Origin: Nothophaeocryptopus gaeumannii
Taxonomy: Eukaryota; Ascomycota; Dothideomycetes; Mycosphaerellales; Mycosphaerellaceae
NCBI GenBank assembly: GCA_031771865.1
Contig: JASISA010000040.1
Location: 806,001-870,000, forward strand
DNA length: 64,000 bases
Direction: 5' to 3'
Below the pieces are notes generated by a model that was given only the letters and a program-made list of their open reading frames with translations, ran no database searches and was not told the DNA's origin. Below are positions 50,672 to 61,313 of this stretch, in pieces (position 1 is the stretch's first letter; every line of letters begins with the position of its first letter). A program made the position numbers and the translations under genes.

Positions 50672-51973
50672 CTATCTCGACTGCTTGTCAATAGTCTTAT
50701 TCACAAGCCCAGCAAAGAAATACTGCTGCAACGCAATACTCGCCATCGGACAAGGATACTGAATCAACCGACACTTATCCACAGCATCACTCAGTTTCTG
50801 CCCAACCTCCTTAGCATCAGGACAATCCGCCAACGTCCAACTATCCTTCTCCAACATGGCAGGAATACTCTTCGTGAACATCGCGTTCCAACCAGCAGCT
50901 TTGCTGATGATCTCGTACATCGTCTGTCGGTTCATGCCGAGGTGCTTGCAGAATGCCATGCCTTCTACTGAAGCTGCGAGGTGGATACCGGCGAGGAGGT
51001 CGGAGATTGTTTCTTTGCTCAGTTGGTGCGAGCGGACCATGTTGACGTCTGCGGTGGCGGTAAGACTGACCAGGTCGCTTTGGGAATTGGGCAGGTAGAG
51101 TTGGACGAGAGCTGCATCGTCTAGCTTCAAGAGGCCGTTGTATTCGCCTTTGATGTATAGCTGCTCTGCAGTATCAACGACGGGAGCCGGGAAGCGAGCT
51201 TTGCGGGCTGTATCTGTCACGATTCCGGCGTCCTTGAGGATGATCGATAGGGCTGAGTAGGGATGCCAGTCGTTCTTGAGCATGTGTGGAGTACGATTCT
51301 CAAACATGAAGCTTGCTCCATCGGATTGATTGACGTAGTCCACGACGACTTGCGTGTTCAAGCCGACTGTGGCTGCCAGTCCCATGGCTTCGGAAGCGGA
51401 AATGATGTTGGTAGCTGCGAGGAGCTGATGAATGGTCTTCGTCTTGGTCCCGGCGCTGATGCCTCCCATGCGATATAAGTTGCCGCTCATGGTCTGTAGG
51501 ACATCCTTGGCCCCATCCAGGTCTGCATCTGGACCAGACTCAAAAATCGAAAGTGTTCCATTGGCAGCACGGATGGTGCCTCCTGATACCGGACAGTCGA
51601 GGAGCTTGACATCAGGTCTCTTGAACTCCTCGTCCAATCTTTTCCGAAGCTCGTGCAAGAAGTCTGGAGGCGTGGTCGAGCAGAGGATGAAAGTTTTGCC
51701 TTTGCCAAGTCCTTGGATGACAGAATCTTCGCCATCGAACAGCAGACTTGAATTCTGAGCAGCATTGGCTACCATAGAAACGAAGAAGTCGGCATTTGTT
51801 GCCGCTACCTTGGGATTTTTAGCGGGCTTGCCACCGGCCTCGACGAAGCTCTCTACAAGCGGTTGATAGACATCGTAGCCTGTCACTTCGAAGCCTTCCT
51901 TGACCAAATTCTTTGCCATACCTCCACCCATGGCTCCCAAGCCTGCAAAGCCTATTCTCGGTTTTGTGGTCAT
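50672..51973 (-). CDS. NAD-dependent beta-hydroxyacid dehydrogenase (3-hydroxyisobutyrate/L-threonate dehydrogenase-like)
   Basis: A single exon encodes 433 residues. The Rossmann motif GFAGLGAMGGGMAKNLVKEG lies at residues 8-27. The substrate-site motif DCPVSGGTIRAANGTLSI and the helix with the expected catalytic Lys (GTKTKTIHQLLAA) follow, as in 3-hydroxyisobutyrate, tartronate-semialdehyde and threonate dehydrogenases. The usual enzyme is about 300 residues. Here a further C-terminal all-helical domain (LSKETISDLLAGIHLAASVEGM) repeats the C-terminal fold, a layout seen in fungal L-threonate-dehydrogenase-like proteins that are often fused to a sugar-acid kinase. No such fusion is present here. 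The substrate is uncertain. Confidence 0.85.
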   Translation of the reverse strand: MTTKPRIGFAGLGAMGGGMAKNLVKEGFEVTGYDVYQPLVESFVEAGGKPAKNPKVAATNADFFVSMVANAAQNSSLLFDGEDSVIQGLGKGKTFILCSTTPPDFLHELRKRLDEEFKRPDVKLLDCPVSGGTIRAANGTLSIFESGPDADLDGAKDVLQTMSGNLYRMGGISAGTKTKTIHQLLAATNIISASEAMGLAATVGLNTQVVVDYVNQSDGASFMFENRTPHMLKNDWHPYSALSIILKDAGIVTDTARKARFPAPVVDTAEQLYIKGEYNGLLKLDDAALVQLYLPNSQSDLVSLTATADVNMVRSHQLSKETISDLLAGIHLAASVEGMAFCKHLGMNRQTMYEIISKAAGWNAMFTKSIPAMLEKDSWTLADCPDAKEVGQKLSDAVDKCRLIQYPCPMASIALQQYFFAGLVNKTIDKQSR

Positions 51974-53039
51974 GATTGTGAGTTGGCTGTGACGTAGCTC
52001 TCTCCTGCTATTTGTAGGGTTGGCGAAGATCCAGATGGCCGGTCAGTCGCGAGTGATGTTTCGAAGGTCTGCTAGAGCCTGATCTCAAGATGGTGTCTTT
52101 GAGAGAGAGGTCGAGGCGGAATCTGTGGGCGTTATGGAGTCGTCCAGCCTTCCTGGCCTTGGTGTATTCAAAGACCGAACAGGGTTCCACTTGCCGCCTT
52201 GAATTGTCCCGCTGTCGGCTAAAAAGGCGAGAGAACTTGGAGAAGTTTGTGCCTACTTGTTTACACAGATAGTCGTTCAAAAACGCCAATCCCTATCCTT
52301 TCGTGCTGAGCGAGCGTGTCCATTATGAGCGTGCGTTAGCAATGCTAGAATGACTCCCAGGCCAGCCATTGAAAAATGGCCTAACCGTCAGTGTGAACTG
52401 GTGGAGCTCTAGCTGAGCTCCACACGAAGAGCGGCCATCAATCAGCTCGCCGCCCTTGAGCAAGTCCGGTCCTTCGTGAATCTCAGTGCACCATGGCAGG
52501 ACATGAACTCGACTGCCCCGGAGCCTGGAAGCACAGATCGCGACACGACTTGGTCATCAGCAAAGTAAAGGAGAACTCTTGAAACCTACAGCATTGCAGC
52601 ATCCTTGAAAGTGGGGCTATCCAAAGCGCCATCAACCAATCATAGAACTATCGACTCTTCGCAGCCAACTTCAAGACATCCGAGGACTTCTGCTCTCACG
52701 AGCAGACTACATCTCGAACACGCCCGGCATCTATACGAGACATTGTATTACTTCAATTGCAGGTAGCATCTTCTCCATTCAGGAACAAGCAGCTGCATTG
52801 ATGATCATCTCATTCAGGTTCGTGAAGGCGCAGCTACGCCACCAGCAGCATGGCTTCTTTGTGTACCACACATGAGATCTGTTTTGGGTGTGCATTTATC
52901 TATGCCATACTGTTGCTTCAGCATGACGCTATGAGTAGATGCATTTGAGCAGACAGCTATACAAAGGTAAGTCACGGCACAATGTTGGCTGCGTCTACGG
53001 CACACAATCATCGAAGCTTCGCTCTCCACCGCACCGCAA
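51974..53039. other. intergenic region
   Basis: About 1 kb without a supported gene. A GTAAGT at 52971 and a CAG at 53041-53043 could bound a relict intron leading into the RTA1-like fragment, but no coding exon is seen before it. Confidence 0.45.
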
Positions 53040-53043
53040 CTCA

Positions 53044-53466
53044 GGATATCAAGTCGCTACCATGCTTGCCTTCGGCGCGTTGGCGGTAGACTATGGTCTT
53101 GCAGCTCGACGCAACCGACGGTAGAACTATTTGAATCATGAGACCACACTTCTGCGGAACTCTTGGCGATTCAGGCTCCTCCTGCTCGCTCTCTGGATCT
53201 CATATCTCTGCATCCTGATCAAATGCGCTTATCGTGTAGCGAAGTTGACGAAGGGATGGGGGCCTCGGAACGATATCCCCAGAAACCAGAACCTGTTCAT
53301 TGGTCTGGACAGCGTACCTTGCGCGATTGCGACTGTCTTTCTGAACATCTGGCATCCGGGCTGGTGCTTTCCGAAGGAGACTCAGGGCATGGTCAAGATT
53401 GCTGAGAGTGGGAGCAGCGGCGAGGAGGAGTCGACGGTTGAGTGGCAGCTTAAAGATCTGACGTAA
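53044..53466 (+). pseudogene. truncated RTA1-like membrane protein fragment with an in-frame stop
   Basis: The frame reads YQVATMLAFGALAVDYGLAARRNRR, meets TAG at 53122-53124, and resumes in the same frame with NYLNHETTLLRNSWRFRLLLLAL. It continues through CAYRVAKLTKGWGP and LFIGLDSVPCAIATVFLNIW to HPGWCFP, ending TAA at 53464. The order of helix-plus-'WG', 'E/N-x-LF..LD..' and 'HPG.CFP' is that of the C-terminal half of RTA1-family seven-helix proteins (lipid translocation/resistance). The first four or so helices are absent upstream. This is therefore both 5'-truncated and stop-containing, a relic. A possible acceptor (CAG at 53041-53043) lies at its left edge. Confidence 0.65.
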
Positions 53467-54218
53467 ATCGCTGACACCTCCCCGCGAGACGTCAATATGA
53501 AATGACCTTAGGGGTCTTCAGTCACGTCCGTAGTGTACGTATCTTGCGAGAATGTGAGGGAGGTCGACAAATGCCGAGGGTCACAATCTTCTCGATCAGT
53601 GATCCGAACTTGGCAGCGACTTCGCGATACCGATATAGCAGTCCCATACAAATTCCAATAGCAGAGGAAGCCAGATCGTAACAGCGATTACTTGTCCCAA
53701 CTTCCAAGTTTTCAGATCCAAGACGAGGCAGTCGTTCGGTAGAAGGATCCTTCCTCAGTCTTTTAGAAGTACGATGGTGAGTAGCAGTAGTGCAAGCTCG
53801 GTCGCGAAGACCAGTAGTCTCTCGATTCCAGAAATCAAATCCTTCGCGGTATGAAGTTTCGCCTTGAAAGGCCAACCAAGCCAGGTTTCCCCCCCAACGA
53901 ACGATTCATACTTCTCCCAGGAGCCTCTCTTCAAAAGCCACTCACGGCCAACCTCAAAGCTCGTCCTCCTCTTATGCTTCTTCGAAACCGTGTGGGCGAC
54001 AAAGAAGCCCAGCTCAACTTGTGCAACTCAGGGCAACCGAGGTAGATCTGTGCATGATGGCTTGCAAGCCATGCAGTTCCAAGAAAGGCCTTGTAGACGA
54101 GCCTTTACACACCCCACCCTGGTATCGGACAAGAAGATACTTAGGCATACTAGTGTATGCTAATTCGTGTAGTTGGGATCGTGTCATTGTCTCAACGTTC
54201 GGCAGACGTTCTCATTCT
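53467..54218. other. intergenic region
   Basis: No supported gene. Open frames on both strands lack motifs. Confidence 0.45.
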
Positions 54219-56169
54219 TCAATCCCATCTTGCAGCAAACCTCGTAAGTCCCTCGACGGCGTCACACGCACGCTCAGCCGCCGTTATGAATCCGTTGGGT
54301 CCAGAAATATAGCACCAGCTGTCTGCTCCCTCGTCTCCGCAAATCTGGACCAATGCTGCCTTCATATCGAGACGTCGGTGTGTGCCGCCGGTTTTGTGAG
54401 TTCGAAATTCCAGGCCATCGCACGCTAATTCTTCGTTGTGTTAGTGATTGAAATCAAAAGCCACGCGGAGAGTTCGACCTACCGTCAAAGAAAGGCATAT
54501 GGACAACGTCTTCTTCTCGCACTGTCCATATGACAACACAACGCTGCCAATGTCCATCGCTCTCGGGATTTAGCACGCAGGTAGCGCCTATAGATGACGG
54601 AGGTGATTTCGTGACGGGTCTCTGGCTTGCACTTTGTGCTCTGAAGGCCGCAGCAATGGCGATAGCGCCACTCAACCCGGTTCCGGCTACAAGACAGACA
54701 ACTGTTTTGAATAGCTCGGGGTTCACAGGTGTAAAGTAAGGTCCTTCCAATCTCAAAGTGGTATCGACTCCACCGCCGCTGACAATCTCGCCCAACTCGA
54801 GAGTGTTTGTTTCCGTAGATATACTGTTTTGGTAAGATGACACAGCATCCTTTTCCACGTCTGCCAAAGAGCCTAGCCTGTTCGTCCACTGTTTGCTGCG
54901 AAGAGATCCCCCACTCGCAACGCTTGCTTTGAACAGAAATTGCACGCTGATGGAGCTTTCATCACCAGCTTTCGATAGAGAACTTTTGGAAGCGAGGTGA
55001 GTCATGGTCGTGAAAGGATGGATTTCGCGGATGGAGGACTTGGAGTGGTGGATGTAGAAGTGCGCTAGAGGAGAGTGGCAAGCACACCCTGACACTCGTT
55101 TTCGAGGCAGAGTCAGGGTGATACTGCGTGTATCAGTAACAAGCATTCACGGTGAATTGGTTGGATTGTCTCACCTATACCAGCCGCTGCCCAAGGAGAC
55201 GAGTAGGCTGTTCAATTTTCCCTGCAGCTCAAAGAATCGCATGCTCCAGTCAAGTAACCACATCGACAGCCCTGGCAATGTGCAATAGAATATTGTGCTC
55301 GCATGAAGGCATATCACGATGACTGCAACAATGCCCAGAAGATGTGTAAAGTAGAAGAGGTTGAAGTGCTTCCTCCTTATCGTAGGAAAGCTCGTAAGGA
55401 ACATCGCTACCATGATGAGGCTCGAGACAATTCCGGTGAAAATCAGAGAAGCTCGCCAGAGCCCCAAGCTCGATCCGTTTCCGGGCCACACTTCGTGATA
55501 TAAGTACGTCGGGTTCAACACGGGAAGAACTTCTCGGAAGCGAGCCCGGTTCTGGTCGTAGAGCGCCGCCCAGGCAGTATAGAGGACTCCATGAACAAGG
55601 ACCAGGGTAAACAGGATGTACGCAATCGTCATGTGAAAGACGTAGATCGTACTTGGTGATAGTTCGAGGAAGGATGCGAGAGCGCTGTGTCGCGACACCG
55701 GCAAGAGTGCCATTCCCATCGTCACGTCGGCCAAGTGACCAGTCAATGCCACGGCGGCGACCGTATCGTTTCCTGGCAGGTCGGCTCCTCGCTCTTGAAA
55801 GTAATTTCGCAGACGAATCCACCAGATGCCAATGAGTATGCTGTAGAGAAGGCAGATCCAAGATACAAGTAGTATCCCACTAATGCGCAACTGCTTGCCG
55901 AAGAACGAGAGACTTTCGAGATGCGCCGCGACGAGGGTTCGAACCCTGAGGTGGAAAGTTCGAACTGACAGAAGCGCAATGGATATTGAGATGCATGCGT
56001 ACCAAACGGCGATGTGCAGTCGTGCTTGTAGTGGGAATAGCCATTCGCCACAGGTCCCGGCGAAGCAGTGGTGATTCGATCTGAACCTAAGCCCAATGGA
56101 AAGCGCAAAGGCCGCCGAGATGCAGCCGACCAAAGGCCAGAGGCATGTTCGTAGAGTATTACGCCTCAT
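54219..56169 (-). CDS. ferric reductase, FRE/NOX-type transmembrane flavocytochrome
   Basis: Exons 55175-56169, 54483-55123 and 54219-54430 give about 615 residues. Introns of 51 and 52 nt have GTGAGA/GTAGGT donors and CAG/AAG acceptors, and both joins keep the frame. The enzyme moves electrons from NADPH through FAD and two hemes to reduce extracellular Fe(III). About six or more helices lie in residues 10-310. Heme-binding His pairs are seen at about H179/H193 and H276/H289. The FAD-site motif HPFT follows at about 367-370, the NAD(P) motif CLVAGTGLSGAIAIA further on, and the C-terminal YISGPNGFI then AERACDAVEGLT. The family is usually iron-regulated, but I did not identify a GATA-type site cluster. 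Confidence 0.9.
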
Positions 56170-56366
56170 GGAGGGTCTGAGGTGTCGTGTTGTGATAGTC
56201 CATGCTGTTCGTCCAAAGCTGCAGAGTAGTTATATAAGCCCAGTCGACCAAACACAGGCGCCCGCGATTCCGCTTTGCCCTTTAGATTAAGCTTAGAAGA
56301 TAACGTTGTGTGAGCTTAAAGCAGACTGAAAGGATTGACGAAGTTACCTGATTCGGAAGGAAGTGT

Positions 56367-56615
56367 TCAAGTACACGGGTAGATGACCAGCCGCAGACCA
56401 AGTTGCAGCGAGGTACCATATGTTGGCTTCATTGAGTCAATGTCATCTTGAATCAGGTCCAGATAATCAGGTTCAGGAACAGGTGCGACAAACCTCCAAG
56501 CTTCGAAATTCTGGTGCGGGTCCATATGAGCAATTCCGAAAGTTACTGTTGATGTGAGCTGAATGTGGCCGTACCAGACGATGCACTCCTGTGCAGGATG
56601 AGAATCTTTGATCAT
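56367..56615 (-). CDS. possible small unknown protein or exon
   Basis: A frame from the ATG at 56615 reads MIKDSHPAQECIVWYGHIQ and continues with PHQNFEAWRFVAPVPEPDYL for 82 residues to TGA. The mixed composition (W, Y, H, P and hydrophobics evenly spread) looks more like folded protein than chance. The frame is open back to 56654, where CAG|GTAACC could alternatively be a splice donor. I know no family match. It may be a gene remnant. Confidence 0.25.
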   Translation of the reverse strand: MIKDSHPAQECIVWYGHIQLTSTVTFGIAHMDPHQNFEAWRFVAPVPEPDYLDLIQDDIDSMKPTYGTSLQLGLRLVIYPCT

Positions 56616-57272
56616 AGGTAGATCTTCAGTGGTTACCTGTCTCGACAGTACCACTCACAACGGAGGCGCTCCTGCCCCATCAACACTGCACCATGCCCGA
56701 GTCCACAGGCCATATTTCCTCGAGCATAACGTGTGCAGGGTAAAAGTCGTCTACGAGGCCTTTGAGACGTCATCGGTGTTGCCGCACAACAGCATTGTAG
56801 ACGAAAGGAAGAAGCGTGGGATGACTCGCCCGTCTTGTCTGTCATTCCTCCGGAAACATTCGTTCGTCAAGAAACGTCTCTTCCCAAAATTCACGACGCC
56901 CTCAACCAGCGCGTCCACCAGCACCTTCAAGTCCACCGTCAGGACTTGTCATGCTTGAGGCGCTCGTCGTCGGCTCTCCTACCCAACAGCTTCCATACCG
57001 TCCGTACTGAAAGTCTGAAAGATCCTCCCAAAGTTGCCGACTCTTCTTCCCGTCCAGTATGCACAGCAAATCCACCGACAGGGCCGCCGACATTCTCGCA
57101 TGGCATGCGCAAGCGCGCCTCAAAGCTGCAGGATATCCCGGCTTCGGGGAATCCTTCCGGCGAGGCGAGCTGGTCTCCTCCACAAACATAGCAGGGCATA
57201 GTTGATCGGCTGCCAGATTGTCACAATGCGTGCCTGTGACATACGCAAAACTGACCTGAAGAATAATGATGA

Positions 57273-57674
57273 TTACGACGGCAGCGGTGCTCCTTGACGA
57301 GATATGACGGGAAGAAATTCGCGGTTGAAGTATCGGGCCGGGGGGAGGTCAGGCAATGGTTGGTCTCGCCGTCTCGGGCAAACCTTGGGGATAAGGGTAT
57401 CGTTTATGAAACGTCTTGGCGGCGGCGGCGCACCTTCCTTTGCTATGTATCCTGGTCGAGAAGGAGCAGGGGTTAACAAGCGCGAGTTATGCATGAGGAA
57501 GCGGCTGCAGGCAGGGCCGAATGAGGATGAGAAGTGATGACAGTGATAGTAAAAGGTAGTAATGGTGAGGGCAATGATGGAAAGGATAGTAAGGTAAAGA
57601 GACTGTTCATACAGAAGTGATAGAAGAGCTACCGCAATCATGTACACATAGACTGCAAAGACCAGGACTTGCAT
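57273..57674 (-). CDS. possible small membrane protein
   Basis: A frame from the ATG at 57674 encodes 133 residues. Two adjacent hydrophobic stretches (VLVFAVYVYMIAVALLSLLY and LYLTILSIIALTITTFYYH) are followed by a basic, Pro-rich tail (PLPDLPPARYFNREF). No family is recognised and no splice evidence exists, so it may be chance. Confidence 0.25.
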   Translation of the reverse strand: MQVLVFAVYVYMIAVALLSLLYEQSLYLTILSIIALTITTFYYHCHHFSSSFGPACSRFLMHNSRLLTPAPSRPGYIAKEGAPPPPRRFINDTLIPKVCPRRRDQPLPDLPPARYFNREFLPVISRQGAPLPS

Positions 57675-58136
57675 CCCACAGCCATCCACAGCGTCAGTAA
57701 AGAGATATGGTAAACATCAGCGCTTCCACCATATGCAGGTCGTAACAACTCATCCACCCTATGCTCTCCGTCCTGACCACAGAATGGATGTCTGCATAGC
57801 AATTTGCAAAACACAACGCCGCCCTTTTTTCTTGCGGTGCAGGGCCGCTCGCTGGCTCACCGTGACCAACAGACTGGCTCCACGTCACCGGCTTCCGTCT
57901 ATAATCTATGGTTTCTCGTTATGTTCTGTCTCTCGTGATAAAACTGTGGCCCATCCCCGTGCGTAGTGCATCAAGTCCAGATGAAAGCAAATGCGCCGCT
58001 CAAGTGCCACACCTGACTCTGTTGTGTCCCGACATTGGTGCAGAATGCAATTTGAACAGAAAACGTCCGATGCCAAAAACTTTTTACGCGCACTCATGAA
58101 TCGAAAATCGTACGAGATTCCAAATCGTGTCGAAAG

Positions 58137-61100
58137 CTAGAGAGAAGTCTGCACACTGGCCACCGGGCTGTCGAGTTGGCTGTTGTAAGGTTTGAAGAGT
58201 AGCTTCATGTCGAGGGTCAGATTATTGTCCGCACCGTATTGATCATCAATGTCGCCCACAGAGCCAATATCGTGGCCTTTGTTTTCGTTGTCGCCAACAA
58301 CCATAGCCTTGATGCGTTTGAGAAGAGCCATGACGCGCTTGAATCGCATGTCAGCAGGGAGTTGGAAGTCAGAGGCTTGTTGTGATTGCAAGAAGCTCCG
58401 TCCGAGATAGAAGAAATGCACTCCATCGCGACTGAATCCGAAGCGACGCTGCTGATAGACGGACGGTGGGTACTGGAGTTCCATGTCGAGGTCCCAGTTG
58501 CGCTTCCACTTCTCCAGAGCTTGACCGAGTCGCTTCTTCTCCTGCTGAGCCAGATGGTTGTTGTGATGTTGCTTAGGGCTCAGCCCATCGTTGGGAGTGA
58601 CATGACCACTGTTGTTGGCACTGACAGAGCTGCTGCCACCACCATGCTGCTCGAGCCATTCGTTTTGTGACAACGGCGTCGCCGGAGTGCTGCCATGGAG
58701 GTTGAGTGTGAATGGTTGAAGCTGAGCATTGGGCTCGAGCAGCGCTCTCTGGCACGATATGATTCGAATGATCAATGCGTGGATCAGCAAGAACTTCGCG
58801 TATACGTTGGTGGTGCCTGGCTGGAAGGAGGTATGCTGGTCAAGTAGAGTGCGCATAGCATCTCGCATTGTCGGCTGAATTGGCTTGCGAGTTCCAGTGA
58901 TATTCTTCGCTTGAGCATGTGGACCATTGATCCCGAGCGCGTTGGCGCATCCCTGCGGCGAAGATGCATCCCACGCTGCATCATCTGCAGGCAGCATCAA
59001 GCGCACCTCGAGGGGGTCGAACTGTGGGGCACTGTTGAAGTACATGACCATGGCTGCGTCGGTGATGAGCAGCTGGTACAATGCCCGATTGCGCTTTTCT
59101 TGCTCGAGCCAGCCTTGCCAGTTCCAGTTTTGCATTTCATATTGGCTGGCTTGAGACTGCCGTCCGGCATGCAAGATACTGTAGGCGGGATGGCCAGGTG
59201 CCGCAGTCTCACACAAGTTCATGGCCTTCGCAATGCGCACCAAAGTGGGGAACTCTCCACGGGCGCCTTGCCGCTGCGCAGGGTCCCCATGCCAAGTGAA
59301 CATGGTTTGCAGCATTGACAGCGCCTGCAACTCCTCGACTTCAAAGCCATGATCTCCCAGCCCTTCCGTTTGGCCGTTGATCGTCCGATTGTAGATGCTG
59401 CAGTTAGCGTACACCGTGGCCTTGACGAACTCCATTAGCTGCCTTGTCTGGTGCACACTCATCCTCGGGCTGTAGACGGCTCCAATGCAAATGATGGCCA
59501 AGACAAGGTTGTTGTTGACTTCTGTGATCTTGAACGTAGGCATGTGCAAAATGGGCCAGTGACCATGGTACGACGTGTAGTGCTCAGCAAAGTGCTTGAG
59601 GTTGTCGAGTTTCAGACACGACTGCATGAGCTGCGCACTGGGATCGCCCTGCATCGACTCCAGGCCGTTTGGAAAGCAGTGGTGCATAAGACTGTCGACT
59701 TTGGCTTGTAGTGGATCGTCCATACTCCAGTTGGGGAATCCAGGAATGCCGTGATCCGCGTCCTCGCCTCCGAAGCCACTCGGATGCGAGTAAAGACTAC
59801 CTAAAAAAGACTCGTTATCGAGCTCGTTCTGTGGCGGGTGAAAATTTGGTTTAGAATCGTGTTCGGTCTTGATATTGCTAACTCCTTGCGAGCTCGCGTT
59901 CGCAGGTTGGCTGCCGATAAAGCCATCCTGGCCACCTTGGGTAAACATGCGGGTCCAGTCGACGCCGCTGCCATCACCATTTGGCATCTGGGGATGGCTG
60001 TGTACCTGGCTGTTGTCGAAGCGCGAGCTCTGATGGCCTAAAAAAGGCATCTGACCTTGCTGTTGATTCTGATTGTTGAACATGGTGCCATTCATCTGGG
60101 GTTGATTGAAGGAGTAGTTCGAGGGCATCTGCGCCCCATTCGTGGTGCTCTGCATGGCATACGCGTTCATGCCTGGTTGATACGGAGCAGAAGTATTCTG
60201 CATCTGGTCTCCGTTTGGCGCGTTTGAGCCTAATATGCCCAGCCCAGCTAAGCTGTTGCGGTGACTCATCGTGCCCGGGTTGATCAGGCTGTTGGCCCGT
60301 GAGGAGCGGGCAGATACGTCTCCGCTGACATTGGGACTGCTACCCACAACGTTGGTATTGTACGCGTTTCCGCCAACGACATCAGGCATACCTGCTAAAC
60401 CGATGGGGCCTTGCTGCTCACTAATGGAGAGCCTGTTGCCATTGTTCGTATTGCGCCGCTGATGCGCGAGGTGGTTGGCCCCAGTAGGATTGCCGCGGCG
60501 CAGCGAGCACTTCTGGAAGTGACGCTTAAGGATGTCACTGCGGCTGAACGTGTCTTTGCAAAGGTGACACATGTATGGACGATCGCCGGTGTCTGTACAT
60601 TGTTAGCAGATGCTCGCAGCATGCGTTAGGAAAAACTTACGTCTCAAGAGATGGCGCTTGAGATGCTTCGCGTGGAGGTATGTCTTGTTACAATGCGGGC
60701 ACGGATACTTCCCGTCTGCGTCCTTCTGTGGTATCATGCTCTTGGTCGCCGTTGCGCTACCTTGAGGTGGAGGGTTGGGCCGACCCGGCGCGCTGGGTAG
60801 AATACCTCTGCGACCCTGCGAGCCTACCACGTGTGTAGGCGCCTCTTCATTCTGCAAGAAAGACGGGTGTTGTCCAAGCTGACCGAGATTGCCAGGATTT
60901 GCCAAACTTGGGAGGCCATTCGGCGGCATGGGACGAATGGTCGGCAGACCGACGGAGGAGGTGCTCGGGGGCATCGAGGTCGCAGATGACGGGTACATCC
61001 CCGGCGTCACGTATGGGTTATTGAGGTTGGTGGGGGGAAGCATCGAGTGGCCCTGCATAGTCGCATTTGCAGGCGTGTGTGGTGTTGAGGGCGTCGACTG

Positions 61101-61313
61101 GTTGCCCGGTGGGTGCGGATACGACATGGATCCAAAGGAGAAGCCTCCATTCTGTCCGTTGTTCTGGAGAGGAGGAAGTGTTGGGTGAACAGGCGAGCCT
61201 TGCTGCTGGCCTTGGGCGGTATTGAAGGACGGGTGAGGAAGCTGTTGACCTGGCGGGTTCTGAGCAGTCGACGGCTGGGACGGGTACCCATTGAACTGAT
61301 GGTGTTGTTCCAT
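58137..61313 (-). CDS. C2H2 zinc-finger / fungal-specific transcription factor domain protein
   Basis: Exon 1 (60641-61313) and exon 2 (58137-60592) give about 1042 residues. The 48-nt intron (GTAAGT donor, CTAAC branch site, ACAG acceptor) falls inside the zinc-finger region, and the join restores the canonical linker RHTGDRPY. The finger pair is YPCPHCNKTYLHAKHLKRH (about residues 203-221) and MCHLCKDTFSRSDILKRHFQKC; the second ends C2HC. A basic patch with HLAHQRRN follows. The first 200 and the next 250 residues are Gln/Asn/Pro-rich, activation-domain-like. The second half carries the Fungal_trans type domain (LKHFAEHYTSYHGHWPILHMP to about residue 760). This domain pairing resembles Klf1-like regulators. 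Target genes are unknown. Confidence 0.88.

Larger units (their letters stand above)
56170..58136. other. 2-kb region with only weak coding signal
   Basis: Between the ferric reductase start and the transcription-factor stop. Two minus-strand frames within it are listed separately at low confidence. The plus-strand frames have no recognisable content. Confidence 0.4.

Noticed and set aside
56835..57191. 118-residue plus-strand frame
   Set aside because: It is Pro/Ser/Arg-rich with overlapping frames on the opposite strand and no motif.
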